In this document: positions 52,912-63,176 of the stretch, in pieces
Layout: each line of letters starts with the position of its first letter
How positions within the stretch are numbered: position 1 is the first letter of the stretch
From: Trypanosoma brucei gambiense DAL972
Taxonomy: Eukaryota; Euglenozoa; Kinetoplastea; Trypanosomatida; Trypanosomatidae
Length of the DNA stretch: 64,000 bases
Direction of reading: 5' to 3'
Assembly: GCF_000210295.1 (NCBI RefSeq)
Contig: NC_026744.1
Coordinates: 806,001 to 870,000 of the forward strand
Notes under the pieces: generated by a model
Databases searched by the model: none
What the model was told of the DNA's origin: nothing
What the model saw: the letters and a program-made list of their open reading frames with translations, nothing else
Made by a program: the position numbers and the translations under genes

Positions 52912-54380
52912 CTTTCCAGAAACGGATATGAACGAGATGTTAAACTTCTTTGCTTACTTCCTCGCCAGAATGCCTCTGCAGTGAACTGCTGGGTTACAGT
53001 TTGCTTGGTTCACCTGCTGAATACCTCTTCCACTCCACTGCTTCACAGCTTCACCTTTTCGCGCGCACCTTTCCTTACCTCTTTTTCCTTCGCGTTTACT
53101 CTCCTCACGCACCCAACTACTTCTGATGTACCGCCTGTTGCGTTCCTCTAAGACGTAAAAAAACAAAGTTAGGGTTGAAACAAAAAGCACTTGCCGTAAC
53201 ATATATGCCCGTACCAGGAGAGCAAAAGAGTTTCGTCAGCTCCGCTCGCACATTTCCTTCCCCCCCCCTTGCTGCGCATGGAGAGAACAATCGCGGACAG
53301 GGGGAAAAGAGAGGGGAGGGATTGGGGCAAAACGGATACAACGTGTGCGCTGGGGCAAACCATCTGATTTCCATCAACAAAGAGGGCAAATGTGAGTAAC
53401 GAAAAAAAAAAAAGAAAAGGGTTCATTAAGGTCAACTTTCATGCAACCTCAACGAAAATAATGAGGGGAAACCATATCCTGACCACGCTCCACCCCAGGA
53501 TGCTACACTAACCCTCACCCGACTCACAAATTCCTCCTCATTCCAGGCGCATACAAAGACCCGGTAGCGGTCCCTGTACATATCGGAAAGACACACGACC
53601 ACAGACGGAAGCCATCAGCAGACCATTACTTCGTCTCTAACGGCAGCCGTCGATTCAGCTTTATTATGGTAATTATTATCGCTAGATCTTGCATTTTGTT
53701 CATTATTTATGTTGTTGCCGAGGGCATCAATCGCCGCGTTTGCCGGAGATGTCGGTTCCTACCGGCCCCTGCCGCATCAACGTCGTTACGACAGTGCACT
53801 TATTCAGCCACAACAACGATAACAATACCCCGACTCAAGGATCGAACATGGCATTGCAACCGCTGTTGCAGCTTCAACGTGTATAACCACCCAAAACCAA
53901 TTTTCGTGGACTTGCGCCGCGGGAAACTGAACGGCACAAATGAAATGAAACAAACACCAACACAAAACTTAAATGTGCTCATTTATAAAAATGCAAAAAA
54001 AAAAAAAACAACCGCCCGGTAACCCGGCACCCGGTGTAATTCAATTTTTCTATGCGCACAAGACAGACTACAGTGGCAGAGTACGAGCGAAAACAGAAGC
54101 AAAGGAAATGAGTTCTGCCAGCTTCCCGGTAAGGCCCAGCAATGGGACTTTCAACTGCACGTACGGCAATTCGTTTACCTCATGAACTGCTGCATAAGGT
54201 GGATGAGAGCCGAGCACGTACGCAGCTGATACCTAAACACATGCTCTGAAAGGACAACCCGCTTCTTACCAGCTTCAATGCCTCCTTATTCTTCCTCGAT
54301 TCCATCGCAACCACTCACAAACCGACGACGTAACCCTCTTCTGCCGCCCACAGTGCGAAAAAGGATCGCCTAAAGTAGAA
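52912..54380. other. Intergenic region
   Basis: Leader of NOG1 and probable 3' untranslated region of the ABC half transporter. An A12 run at about 53402-53413 and an A12 run at about 53995-54008 are present. No gene is supported. Confidence 0.4.
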
Positions 54381-56306
54381 TCAAATGGTTACCCTGGGCT
54401 GCCCCACCTCCGTTTCTGTGTATCCGCCCACACCATCCAACATCATAATATCATGATGAAACTTCTTTAACGATTCACGGTGAGATGTCGTTATTAACGT
54501 CATACCCTCATCCAAAAGTAATTTGTACAACGTTGGCTCAATGTTTTGGGACACCGCGCTCGTGCACTCGTCTAAAAACACAAAGGTTGGTCGATGGTAA
54601 AGTGCGCGAACAAACGCCACGCGCTGCCGCTCACCTCCAGACAGCACCTCTGACCATTCTTTCCATGCATCCAACCCTCCCACGCGCGTCAGCAGTCCTC
54701 TCAACCCAACGCGGGTGGCAAACTCTACAAGTTTGGCGTCTTCGATATCACCTGCCCGCTTGTCTGCTTCGGAGGTTGGGTAAGTGAATTGAGTCCGTAG
54801 GGTCCCCGGGGGGAGGTAAACCCGCTGCGTCAGTACAACCATCTGGGATGGGGGAGGACGTTTCAGGGAACCCTCACGCAGGGACCACACGCCAGTGATA
54901 ACGCGGATGAGGGCCGTCTTTCCAGCTCCGTTACAACCCATTATGAGGACGTGCCGGCCCGCCTTGAATGTTGCGTTGTAATTGGCAAGAATCATCTTGT
55001 CAGATGGGGAGAGAATGTACGCGTTCTTAAACACAATCTTATCGTCACTGGACTCTTCCACCAAACTTAGCGTCGTCTCCCGTTCGTTTCGCTCGAGGGA
55101 ACGAAGAGAATCCTGTAGCTCCCCAACACGATGGGCGCCGCCACACACAGCGCTTACCTTTAGGTGGATTGAAAAAAGCCTTGCGATGGATTTGGCCAAC
55201 GAAGTACACAGCTTCGCGTTCCGTGCATACAGTTGCGCCATACCAGCGGCATCCATGCTATCTGCACGACGGGCAACATCGAATCCACAAACTGCTAAAC
55301 CGACGCACGTCGATCCATACTCAACAAACATCGAGCTGACTAAGGTGCCCCACCACTTAAGGCGCTTAATGTTACTTTCCAATCGCAGGTACGATCGAAG
55401 GAGACGATCAGCAGTCGCACGCTCAACATCTGCACCGCGGTAAAACGCCACCTCTTCCGCGTGGTGAAGGAGCTGGGTGTGCATCGTGCGAAGGTTGCCC
55501 TCCTTTGCGTGACTGGCTGCCATCATAGTTGCAAAGTTTGGAAGAATTAGTCGAAATAGCACGGCAACGAATGCGTAGTATGAAAATATGAGCAGGGATT
55601 CGTTGTGACCACCGTGCTCGGCCAGCGCAGAAGAAAATGTAACGATATCCATCGACGGTTTTAGTATAGAAGGTATCAAAACCGCAAGTTCTCTGCTGAA
55701 GCACTGGACATCATTCGTCACACGATGGCCCGGGTTGTCCACGGTGCCTGTAGTTGCAAGGTCGTAAACCCGGCGCCCCTGGAAGTACTCTTTATGAAGA
55801 GCTTGCTGAAGCCGCTCCCTAAACCGCCACTCTATTGAGGAAATTGTGTAGCCGATGCTCACATTCACTACGGTTGCGGGTAAGGCATATAAAGCGATAT
55901 CACCGATGCCAAGTAACAATTCCCTAAAGTTCTTCTGAACGAGTGCCTTAACGTTATTCCCGGCTACACGGGACAACATCAGCGTCAACCTGGTGCGAAG
56001 GGCGAGCAGCAACGTCAAAGCAACCATAGCACCAGATTCAGGGGAGAAAACACTGGGAAAACAAATACGGAGAAGCCCCACAACCCGCCAGAAGAGGGTG
56101 CTGTCGAAGCGTACAGTGGGTCGTCTATGTCGACCGGACGCCTTACCTGCGTGCCGTCGCGGCGATGATGGGTTTGCTCGGCGAGCAAGCACACACTTGT
56201 GTACGCCCTGAAACAGTAGTGCTATTACCACCAAAAGAGCATACTTCGCATGTGAGAACGGGGAGGCGACTAGTAATTGCTTCAGCCCGTCAAGTACAGA
56301 ACTCAT
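54381..56306 (-). CDS. GAT2: Half-size ABC transporter, subfamily D (peroxisomal/glycosomal type)
   Basis: A 641-residue half transporter from the first ATG. Membrane helices lie near 22-35, 92-110, 133-155, 215-228, 237-262 and 322-343. Between helices lies the subfamily-D EEA-like motif EEVAFYRGADVE at 284-295. The nucleotide domain has Walker A GCNGAGKT at 457-464, the signature LSGGERQR at 555-562, and Walker B FVFLDE at 575-580; all look intact. Subfamily D imports fatty acyl groups into peroxisomes as dimers. Trypanosomes have three glycosomal members, GAT1-3; the assignment to GAT2 is from memory of its chromosomal position and needs checking. The probable acceptor AG is at 56400-56401. 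Confidence 0.9.
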   Translation of the reverse strand: MSSVLDGLKQLLVASPFSHAKYALLVVIALLFQGVHKCVLARRANPSSPRRHAGKASGRHRRPTVRFDSTLFWRVVGLLRICFPSVFSPESGAMVALTLLLALRTRLTLMLSRVAGNNVKALVQKNFRELLLGIGDIALYALPATVVNVSIGYTISSIEWRFRERLQQALHKEYFQGRRVYDLATTGTVDNPGHRVTNDVQCFSRELAVLIPSILKPSMDIVTFSSALAEHGGHNESLLIFSYYAFVAVLFRLILPNFATMMAASHAKEGNLRTMHTQLLHHAEEVAFYRGADVERATADRLLRSYLRLESNIKRLKWWGTLVSSMFVEYGSTCVGLAVCGFDVARRADSMDAAGMAQLYARNAKLCTSLAKSIARLFSIHLKVSAVCGGAHRVGELQDSLRSLERNERETTLSLVEESSDDKIVFKNAYILSPSDKMILANYNATFKAGRHVLIMGCNGAGKTALIRVITGVWSLREGSLKRPPPSQMVVLTQRVYLPPGTLRTQFTYPTSEADKRAGDIEDAKLVEFATRVGLRGLLTRVGGLDAWKEWSEVLSGGERQRVAFVRALYHRPTFVFLDECTSAVSQNIEPTLYKLLLDEGMTLITTSHRESLKKFHHDIMMLDGVGGYTETEVGQPRVTI

Positions 56307-56399
56307 CAAAAGGGGTTTTACCGGCTCCTTTTTATTTTCCTTCTATTTTTCTGTGTTCCCCTTACACCTACGAAATGTATAGACTTCGAGCCCAGTACC

Positions 56400-56401
56400 C
56401 T
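56400..56401 (-). promoter_or_regulatory. Probable trans-splice acceptor AG of the ABC half transporter
   Basis: The minus-strand stretch AACCTTTTTGTCTCCCAG gives a clear acceptor about 94 bases before the ATG at 56306. Confidence 0.65.
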
Positions 56402-56455
56402 GGGAGACAAAAAGGTTATGGCAAGACTCTCTGTGTGCGCTCCACGCTGTAGGCA

Positions 56456-56641
56456 CTAGAGTACGGGCTGGGTGGGCGCAGAGTGCGTACGTCCCTCTGT
56501 TTCCACGCCCTTCAGCTTATCCCGGTTTTTCTGCTGCTTAATGTCTTCAAAGAAAAAAATGCAGGGACGAAAAAGGTTTATGACAACGAAGAGCTTAAAT
56601 GCAACAATAAGAGCGGTGTGGGCAAACACCTCCTTATTCAT
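56456..56641 (-). CDS. Candidate small single-pass membrane protein
   Basis: A possible 61-residue protein from the ATG at 56639-56641. It has one hydrophobic helix near its start (TALIVAFKLFVVINLF) and a charged tail. On the minus strand TTTTATTTCTTCCTTTTCTTG followed by several AGs lies 20-60 bases before the ATG, like a proper acceptor. Against it, the stop lies only 55 bases before the ABC gene's acceptor, leaving almost no room for a separate 3' end. Could equally be chance. Confidence 0.3.
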   Translation of the reverse strand: MNKEVFAHTALIVAFKLFVVINLFRPCIFFFEDIKQQKNRDKLKGVETEGRTHSAPTQPVL

Positions 56642-58034
56642 CCACCTGCCCTCCTCAGCAGCAGTTATAGTTTCAAGAAAAGGAAGAAATAAAACTACTT
56701 GAGTAAAAACAGTAGCAAGAGTGACGTTCAAAAAACTTTAAAGGCCGTCGCTTCCATCTCTTCTCGGCTCCATTTCAGCGAAAAGATTCTGGTCTTCATC
56801 CACAAGCGGCTTCACACCCTTTCTTACATTCACCAGATACTTCTTTTTTTTTTTTTTTGCTCTGTCACCACCCTTGTGGCTTCTGTCCCCCATACAAAAA
56901 CACAAATACAAAAAATGAAGAAGCATACTCCAACACTTCAAAATATCAAAAACTGTCGTGTTGATTAACGTTGGGGGCGGGAAAAGCAAAGATTTACCGC
57001 AGCATACGTCACGGGAAAAAGAAGACAACTCAACCATCATCTCACCACCAAAAATGTTTCAATTCTTTGTACATTCTTAACCGCCAACAATGTACCCCCT
57101 AAGCTATACAAACAACGAAGGGTGATGGAATCAATGTATTCTTTTGTACAGTACCGCATTCCTCTTTCGTCCATTCGATTATTCGTTTGTTTTTCCCACT
57201 ACACTTAAATATTTTTTTCGATTGATTTTCTGCTTTTTTTTCACTCTCTGCCTCGAAGAAGTTACAGAATACAGTACACATATGGAGGCGAACCGCGTGC
57301 CTGATTCGACGCGGTAGCAGCAGTCATGGACCGCACGTGCGATCCTCCACAATTCAATTCCCACTGAAAGGAGGAAAGGGAGAATATTCTCGTCAGAAAG
57401 CGCGTAAATAAATTAGATGAGAGCAAACTCCCCTTCTCCCTTCCCCCCTGCCCCCCCCAACCCCCATCATTTTTCACAATAAACGAAAACAGTAAAAAAA
57501 AAGAAGAAAAATTGCGGCACAGAAATGCACATCAAAGGCGGGGGGAAGATTGCAAGAAAGAGAGAGGACGCAGGAAAGTGCAATGCTATAAGGAGGGAGA
57601 AATAGAAGAAAGAATATGAACACCGAAGCAAACGTTACGCTATATACATATTATAGATGAAGAAGACTGGCGTCTACCATTCCCCGCCCTTCCCTTTATA
57701 ACAGTATGAACATTTTATTGCTCGTTCATTCACAAAAGTCATTCATAACCATTGGCTTTATTCACAATTCCCCGTCCCAACTATCTTTGTGGTCTCTTAC
57801 ACTCCTGCAGAACCAAAAAAAAAAAAAAGCGTCTCCAACGCGATACATCCACCACATGATGTGCCTTTTCAATTTTAAAAGGGAACCGCACAGCAAGTGG
57901 GGGAAAAGATTAAATAAATGCAAGCGTACACAAACCAGATACAACAACACAAAATGACGTAAACTGAACGAAAGACAAGGGTGCCAAAAACAGGTGCTAA
58001 AGACTAAATTAAAAAAAGGAAGCGAATACATCTC

Positions 58035-59402
58035 CTAGCACCCGCATCTGTCGGTCCCACGTTTGCCTATCTTAGGCAAGCGCGGAAGGGCTTTGTGGAA
58101 CTTAGACTCACTATCATCTTCGCCAGTGGCCGCTGTGTTCCGCTTTTGCTTACTTAATAATTCATTGACCTCATCAGCGATCCACGGGTGCTTCATCGCC
58201 CGCCGAGGAGTGGCACGCGAGTCCGGAACCCACTCAAGGAACAGCTTAACGAAACTGACAAATGGATCTCCCTCCGGCAGTCCAAGGAACGCCGCAATAT
58301 TCTTGGTTCCAGGAAAGCGTATTTTAAGTTTGCTGTTTGGAACTAATTTGGGTGAATAATTTGCGCTTGCTTCAAAAAACTCATGTTTGCGCGGGGAACG
58401 AAGTATAAAATCACGCGGCGGGGTCCCTAAAAACTCCATTATGCACGCCATCTGTTCCTGCTCGCTTTCACCTGGGAAAATGGGGTAGCCGGAGGCGAGC
58501 TCGCAAAGAACACATCCATAACTCCAAAGATCTATGCACCTGGAGTAGGGACACCCTAGAAGTACCTCGGGTGCACGGTAGAAGCGCGATTGGATGTAGG
58601 TGAACAAACGGGCGTTTTCAAAGCAAGAGGAGCCCAAGTCAATCACTTTCACTGCCGTGTCATTGTGTGACCTGAGGAGTATGTTTTCCGGCTTCAGATC
58701 ACAATGAATAATGTTCTCTCGCCACATGTAGGAAAGAGACACGAGAACACCAGCCCCAATCTTGCGAACGATGTCTAACGGCAATGGCTTGAACCTGCGT
58801 TGCTTTAAGTAAGTGTACAAGTTACATCCTAACAGCTCGTATGTAATGCAGACATGGGAACGAAAGGTGAAATTATCAATCATTTGGACTATTCCGTAGA
58901 TCCCTGAGGGGTCACCTTTCTTCAAATGACTCAAAATCTGCACCTCAATCTTTGCTTGTGCGGTGAAGCGTTTCCTGTTGCGGATAATCTTTAGCGCTAC
59001 AGTACAGTTTTTGCAGTGATCAACTGCCTTAACCACCTGTCCGAAGGAACCACTCCCCAGTGTGCTTAAAACCTCGTAGCGGTATGCGATGTGGTCACGT
59101 AGTCTGATGAGGTAGTCCCCTCTTTCATCATCATACCCCTTGTTATGGCCTCCTTCCACCGGTGCCTGAACCTTGCGGTCACAATTTTGGCCAACGTAAT
59201 ATACTTCCGAGTAGCCCTTTATCTCGTCCATCTCGTACGGAGTAAGATGAGCGGAATGAAAGTCATTAGCGGGGACTGCACCTTCGTGCAACACATTTAG
59301 CCGCATCCCCTTGCCCCCTTGCGGTTTCGTACAGAGCGCAGGAACCTGCGTGCTCCTGTGGAAGTCATGGTTTTCACCCGCCAACCTGCGAGAGACATCC
59401 AT
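58035..59402 (-). CDS. DYRK-family protein kinase
   Basis: A 455-residue dual-specificity DYRK kinase. The DYRK homology box before the kinase domain is present (LTPYEMDEIKGYSEVYYVG at 53-71), then DHIAYRYEV and the kinase domain at about 109-425. Gly-rich loop GSGSFGQV, Lys138 in VALKII, catalytic HCDLKPEN at 233-240 (Asp235) are intact. The metal-binding DFG reads DLG (255-257). The activation-loop YxY reads F-T-Y: the first Tyr is Phe267, the second (Tyr269, the autophosphorylated one) remains in YIQSRFYRAPEV. The kinase should be active. Acceptor AG at 59443-59444. Confidence 0.92.
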   Translation of the reverse strand: MDVSRRLAGENHDFHRSTQVPALCTKPQGGKGMRLNVLHEGAVPANDFHSAHLTPYEMDEIKGYSEVYYVGQNCDRKVQAPVEGGHNKGYDDERGDYLIRLRDHIAYRYEVLSTLGSGSFGQVVKAVDHCKNCTVALKIIRNRKRFTAQAKIEVQILSHLKKGDPSGIYGIVQMIDNFTFRSHVCITYELLGCNLYTYLKQRRFKPLPLDIVRKIGAGVLVSLSYMWRENIIHCDLKPENILLRSHNDTAVKVIDLGSSCFENARLFTYIQSRFYRAPEVLLGCPYSRCIDLWSYGCVLCELASGYPIFPGESEQEQMACIMEFLGTPPRDFILRSPRKHEFFEASANYSPKLVPNSKLKIRFPGTKNIAAFLGLPEGDPFVSFVKLFLEWVPDSRATPRRAMKHPWIADEVNELLSKQKRNTAATGEDDSESKFHKALPRLPKIGKRGTDRCGC

Positions 59403-59442
59403 CCCTCGTCACTTACTACTAATACTACTAAAGTAAGTGAGC

Positions 59443-59444
59443 CT
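59443..59444 (-). promoter_or_regulatory. Probable trans-splice acceptor AG of the DYRK kinase
   Basis: The minus-strand tract CTTTTTTTTTGTTTCTTCTTG followed by AG lies about 41 bases before the ATG. Confidence 0.65.
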
Positions 59445-59687
59445 CAAGAAGAAACAAAAAAAAAGTGCGCGCAACATGTGCGGAAATGATCAAATAGTAA
59501 AAAAAAAACTGTAGAAAAACTAGAAAGATCCTATGTACAAAGACGCAAGGTTACACCACCCAATACACATGGTCATCCAGAGCAATACAGAGACACTTTC
59601 ATACCCCGTATGCGCACACAGCCTGCATAAATGAACCAATAAAGAAAAGGGGAAGCGGGAGCGGAGGTGTGGGTCCCCCTCCAGAAG

Positions 59688-60818
59688 CTAAAACTTGCAA
59701 GCTTCCAAAGAGTGCACTATTGCTCCCATACGGGTGTACCAGTCCATCCACTCATTCGGTTCCTCCGTAGGGTTGGGCTCGTGGAGGACAAACAAACGTT
59801 CAGAGTAGTCCTCGAAGCCTACAGGGAAGAATACATGCTCCGATGCGAGGCCACCGCATGGAAGCCGAAGCGATGGGTTGGATTCAATCAAGGCCGGGAT
59901 GTGAACTGTAGGAAGAGAGGAATACTCAACCGTGTACCCCAGCATATACCACAAAACCTCCGTGGAGGTCACTATTGTCCAGCAGGTGTGGCATTCGCTG
60001 CATAGAGCAACATGGCCATACTCTGTCATCACGCGCAAGTTGTTACACCGAATGCGACGGATATTGGAATTTTCGGGGGTTGTGCGAAGCGCGCGCACCA
60101 GCTGCAGCGCATTCAACGCCAAGGGCCCACGAAAGGGAGGTGAAACATCCTTCAACACTGATGGTGCGGCCGAAATATCGTATAGTTTGGACTTCAGAAG
60201 CAACCCTTCATGCTCCGCCTCGCGACGTTGGATCTCCGCAAACCACTTGGCCGCCTCTCTTTCATCAAGCATTTTCTGAACGGCATTTTTTTCACTTTTC
60301 CTTTCCATCATTAAAGCTGCCCGGGCCCGCTTTTCCTCGGCAGCACAAACATCACGACTCTCTACCTCCATCCGCACCAGGTCCACGACGTTACTTGCCA
60401 AGCGTTTCTGCCACGCTTCCGTTTGCGCCAGTCTCAACACATGTTCATCATACAAGTCCTCGACCCAAGCAAGTGGTGGGCATTCCTCATAATTCAAGTT
60501 TTCTTCTGAAAGTATTAGTTCGCTTGCGGAAGTGTCAAACAGAGAACCTACAACGGCGCAAAAGTCTTCAAAGAGTTGCTCAATTGCTACGCACATCCGT
60601 TCATTGTATATTTGCTTGTCGGGGTCCTTTTCCCGACCCTTGTGCAGAATCTTCACCACACGAGGACGGCAATTCGTTATTAAGGTTTGAACCGACACTG
60701 CCTGCGAGTGCAGAGCAACTACATCTCCTCTGTCATCATCCTTGAAGGCGTCAATGAGCACGGCGGTCTCCTGCTTCAGTTGATCCACAAGGGCGCAAAG
60801 TTTCTTGTACTCAGTCAT
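59688..60818 (-). CDS. Coiled-coil protein with possible PUB domain
   Basis: A 376-residue protein. Residues 1-60 are helical, and about 155-205 is a charged heptad-rich segment (AEEKRARAALMMERKSEKNA). From 230 on, LNALQLVRALRTTPENSNIR and RRIRCNN recall the PUB domain (a p97/PNGase-binding fold), with EVLWYMLGY possibly its following helix. The C-terminus (FEDYSERLFVLHEPNP) is conserved-looking but unassigned. A p97-linked role would be inference only. Confidence 0.7.
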   Translation of the reverse strand: MTEYKKLCALVDQLKQETAVLIDAFKDDDRGDVVALHSQAVSVQTLITNCRPRVVKILHKGREKDPDKQIYNERMCVAIEQLFEDFCAVVGSLFDTSASELILSEENLNYEECPPLAWVEDLYDEHVLRLAQTEAWQKRLASNVVDLVRMEVESRDVCAAEEKRARAALMMERKSEKNAVQKMLDEREAAKWFAEIQRREAEHEGLLLKSKLYDISAAPSVLKDVSPPFRGPLALNALQLVRALRTTPENSNIRRIRCNNLRVMTEYGHVALCSECHTCWTIVTSTEVLWYMLGYTVEYSSLPTVHIPALIESNPSLRLPCGGLASEHVFFPVGFEDYSERLFVLHEPNPTEEPNEWMDWYTRMGAIVHSLEACKF

Positions 60819-61061
60819 TCCAGGGAAGAGTCACACCCCTCTGCAACCGAGTGAGAACAGCAAAAACTTCCCTCTCCCCTTTCGACTCGAGAGAATGAGC
60901 AGAATGATAGAGTTTGACAGCACCAATGTCGCGTGAAGCATGATGACGACGAAAGTATAAACTTTGGAACACGTAACATAGCGAAAAAAAATAATAAGTC
61001 GAGTATGGCACTCTACATGCCCAACAATCCAACAGATCTGCCTCCCTTAGTTACATTTTAT

Positions 61062-62234
61062 TTAAAAGTCGGGGGAACAACCAGAGCCCAACTGCAGTTG
61101 AATCACCTGTGCCAGACGGTCCACGAAATACTCACTGTTAACTATAGCCTCATATGGATTCACAGCCACAGTGTACCTCACTTCAACATCCTTGTCCAGT
61201 ATGCTTTTCCCTGTTTGAGCATCCCTCAAGTCCACAATAGATTTGTCCTCTCCAATCGATATGTTGTCGTCAAAAAACACGTAAAGGCGCGCTTTATCAG
61301 GCGTCGGTTCTGGTATTGTAGCAACCGGAAACACCTTCCCGCCACAGCGGCTTTCCGCTTTCTGTGCCCAATACGGATAATAATCAACAATCCCCGCCAC
61401 ACCATTAGACTTACTGGCGTACTCCACCAGTTGTTCTTCGAGGGCGGAGAAGTTCGTTTGGTAGACAGCGGTACATGACGGCATTTGTCGTAACTGCTTC
61501 ATCGCATCCGAGGGAGAAAGTGTCCCCGTGTCCTCAGGATAGACCACCACCGCAGCGGTGTTGGGGCCGTAGCAAATGAAAAGATCATCCTCATCGCGGA
61601 ATATGCACCCTGTCACTTCAGGAACATATGCCTCCTTCAAGCGCTGAAGCATCGGTCCCCGCGGTAAGTGCTTGTGTTTGCCTTGAACAAACTCCCTCCA
61701 CTCTTGGAGGACACTCCCCAGCTCGGTCCCAAATGTCCTGAACAGAAGCGTAAATGGCCAGCTGAGTTCAGAAAGGGTGTTAATAAATTCAAAAAAAGAC
61801 GGAATGATAAGCTGGTCGGGTGTTGCGGTCAGGACTGTCCTTTGTTCATCAACATATCGTTTAAAACCTTCGCCCGGTTGCCCGGGGCGTGTAAAGGCAC
61901 TAAGAATGGATCTTCTCTTTGCCGAGACATCCTGCCACAACCGATTTTTCTCAGCTCGAGAAAGATCTTGCATCCCTGGAGGTTCCTTGAATTTTTCATC
62001 AACGTACTGGTCGTACGTGACCAACCCGGTACGATCACCGGCCTGACCAGGGCCCAAAACAGCGGTCCAGCCCTCACCAGAGACGCGCCCCCATACGTTT
62101 GCAGCAACATTACTATTCATAACATCCTCCATTGTTCGCCCCCCTGCAGAGTCCACCTGAATAATAGTTTTATTGATATCCATGTTTATGACGAGGTGTC
62201 TTCGGGGGCACTGCTCGAGGAACAGGCGGGACAT
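61062..62234 (-). CDS. HAD-like superfamily protein with DxNxT motif
   Basis: A 390-residue protein from the first ATG. Residues 14-24 (LVINMDINKTI) carry a haloacid-dehalogenase motif I with the nucleophile Asp19 present but the second, acid/base Asp replaced by Asn21. A motif II-like strand ending in Thr167 (FTLLFRTFGTE) and an acidic motif IV (LYVFFDDNIS, Asp322 and Asp323) follow in the right order. So this is a HAD-like phosphatase fold whose activity may be altered. No membrane segment or targeting signal was seen. The substrate is unknown. Confidence 0.75.
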   Translation of the reverse strand: MSRLFLEQCPRRHLVINMDINKTIIQVDSAGGRTMEDVMNSNVAANVWGRVSGEGWTAVLGPGQAGDRTGLVTYDQYVDEKFKEPPGMQDLSRAEKNRLWQDVSAKRRSILSAFTRPGQPGEGFKRYVDEQRTVLTATPDQLIIPSFFEFINTLSELSWPFTLLFRTFGTELGSVLQEWREFVQGKHKHLPRGPMLQRLKEAYVPEVTGCIFRDEDDLFICYGPNTAAVVVYPEDTGTLSPSDAMKQLRQMPSCTAVYQTNFSALEEQLVEYASKSNGVAGIVDYYPYWAQKAESRCGGKVFPVATIPEPTPDKARLYVFFDDNISIGEDKSIVDLRDAQTGKSILDKDVEVRYTVAVNPYEAIVNSEYFVDRLAQVIQLQLGSGCSPDF

Positions 62235-63176
62235 AGCTTTCAAGACTACCGCAGGACAAAAAACAGCGCCTTAAAGAGAATGAGTAAATTAAGGCTTGGA
62301 GGCACTACTTGAAGAAATGAAAAAATGATGCATGGGCGAGGAAATACATCACGCAAACAATAGCCATACATGATCAGCGCTAAAACGCGCTTCTTACATC
62401 CAGCAGTCAGACAAACACTGTCCGCTGCAGCGCGTTTCGACGGATTCTGGCGACGCACAACAAAAAAGAATGACAAAAAGCTGACGGCTCACACTCATTT
62501 TCTGTCACGGGGAGGCGGGGAACGTCTTGGCGTGCGCATGAGACTACTACCGCTCGAAAAATATATATTCCCCCCTCCTCCCTCAACACGCAGTCACTCC
62601 ACCCTGCACCAGCGGGCGGCACTCGAGCTAGTCGTTGCAGTCATTTATGTTTTGTATGATTCAAGACGGCTCCGCACAACCTTTGGGGTATCACCAAACA
62701 CACGTCGCCGGGATGCTAACTTCACCCCAGGGTTATAGGCAAAAAAAAAAATGAACACCCTCTCAGAAACACCGTATTAACAGGAAACATGAAGGTGTCG
62801 GGAATTTCAAACGAATCACGACATTTGCTTGAACGTAAACACATCGACGGGAACGACTAACAACATCCTTGTGTATATGACACCTCCTCCTCATCAGATC
62901 GCCCCCAGGTTCAAAACTGTGGCAAGAACGGCCTTGCGGATACAACAGAGAGGGGAATCGTTTTAAATAGACAAGCAGACACGGGTGGTTCAGCTTTCAA
63001 GGGAGCAATCTCAAACACTGCCCGCGCTGATGTGGGGCGACTGGTGGCTTCGTACACCACACCCATCGAGGACAGACAAAGATCTGAAAACAATGGTCGA
63101 TCTCTCAAAGACGCCCCCTCCCTCTCCACACATAATTTCCACACAACAGAAGGGTTCTCAAGGTCATGGAGGAGCG
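62235..63176. other. Intergenic region
   Basis: Leader of the HAD-like gene and 3' flank of the derlin-like gene. No gene is supported. Confidence 0.4.

Larger units (their letters stand above)
56307..58034. other. Intergenic region
   Basis: Probable 3' untranslated region of the DYRK gene and leader of the ABC gene. T15-like tracts on the plus strand near 56843-56858 and A tracts near 57489 and 57814 are visible. A possible 61-residue frame is listed separately at 56456-56641. Confidence 0.5.
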
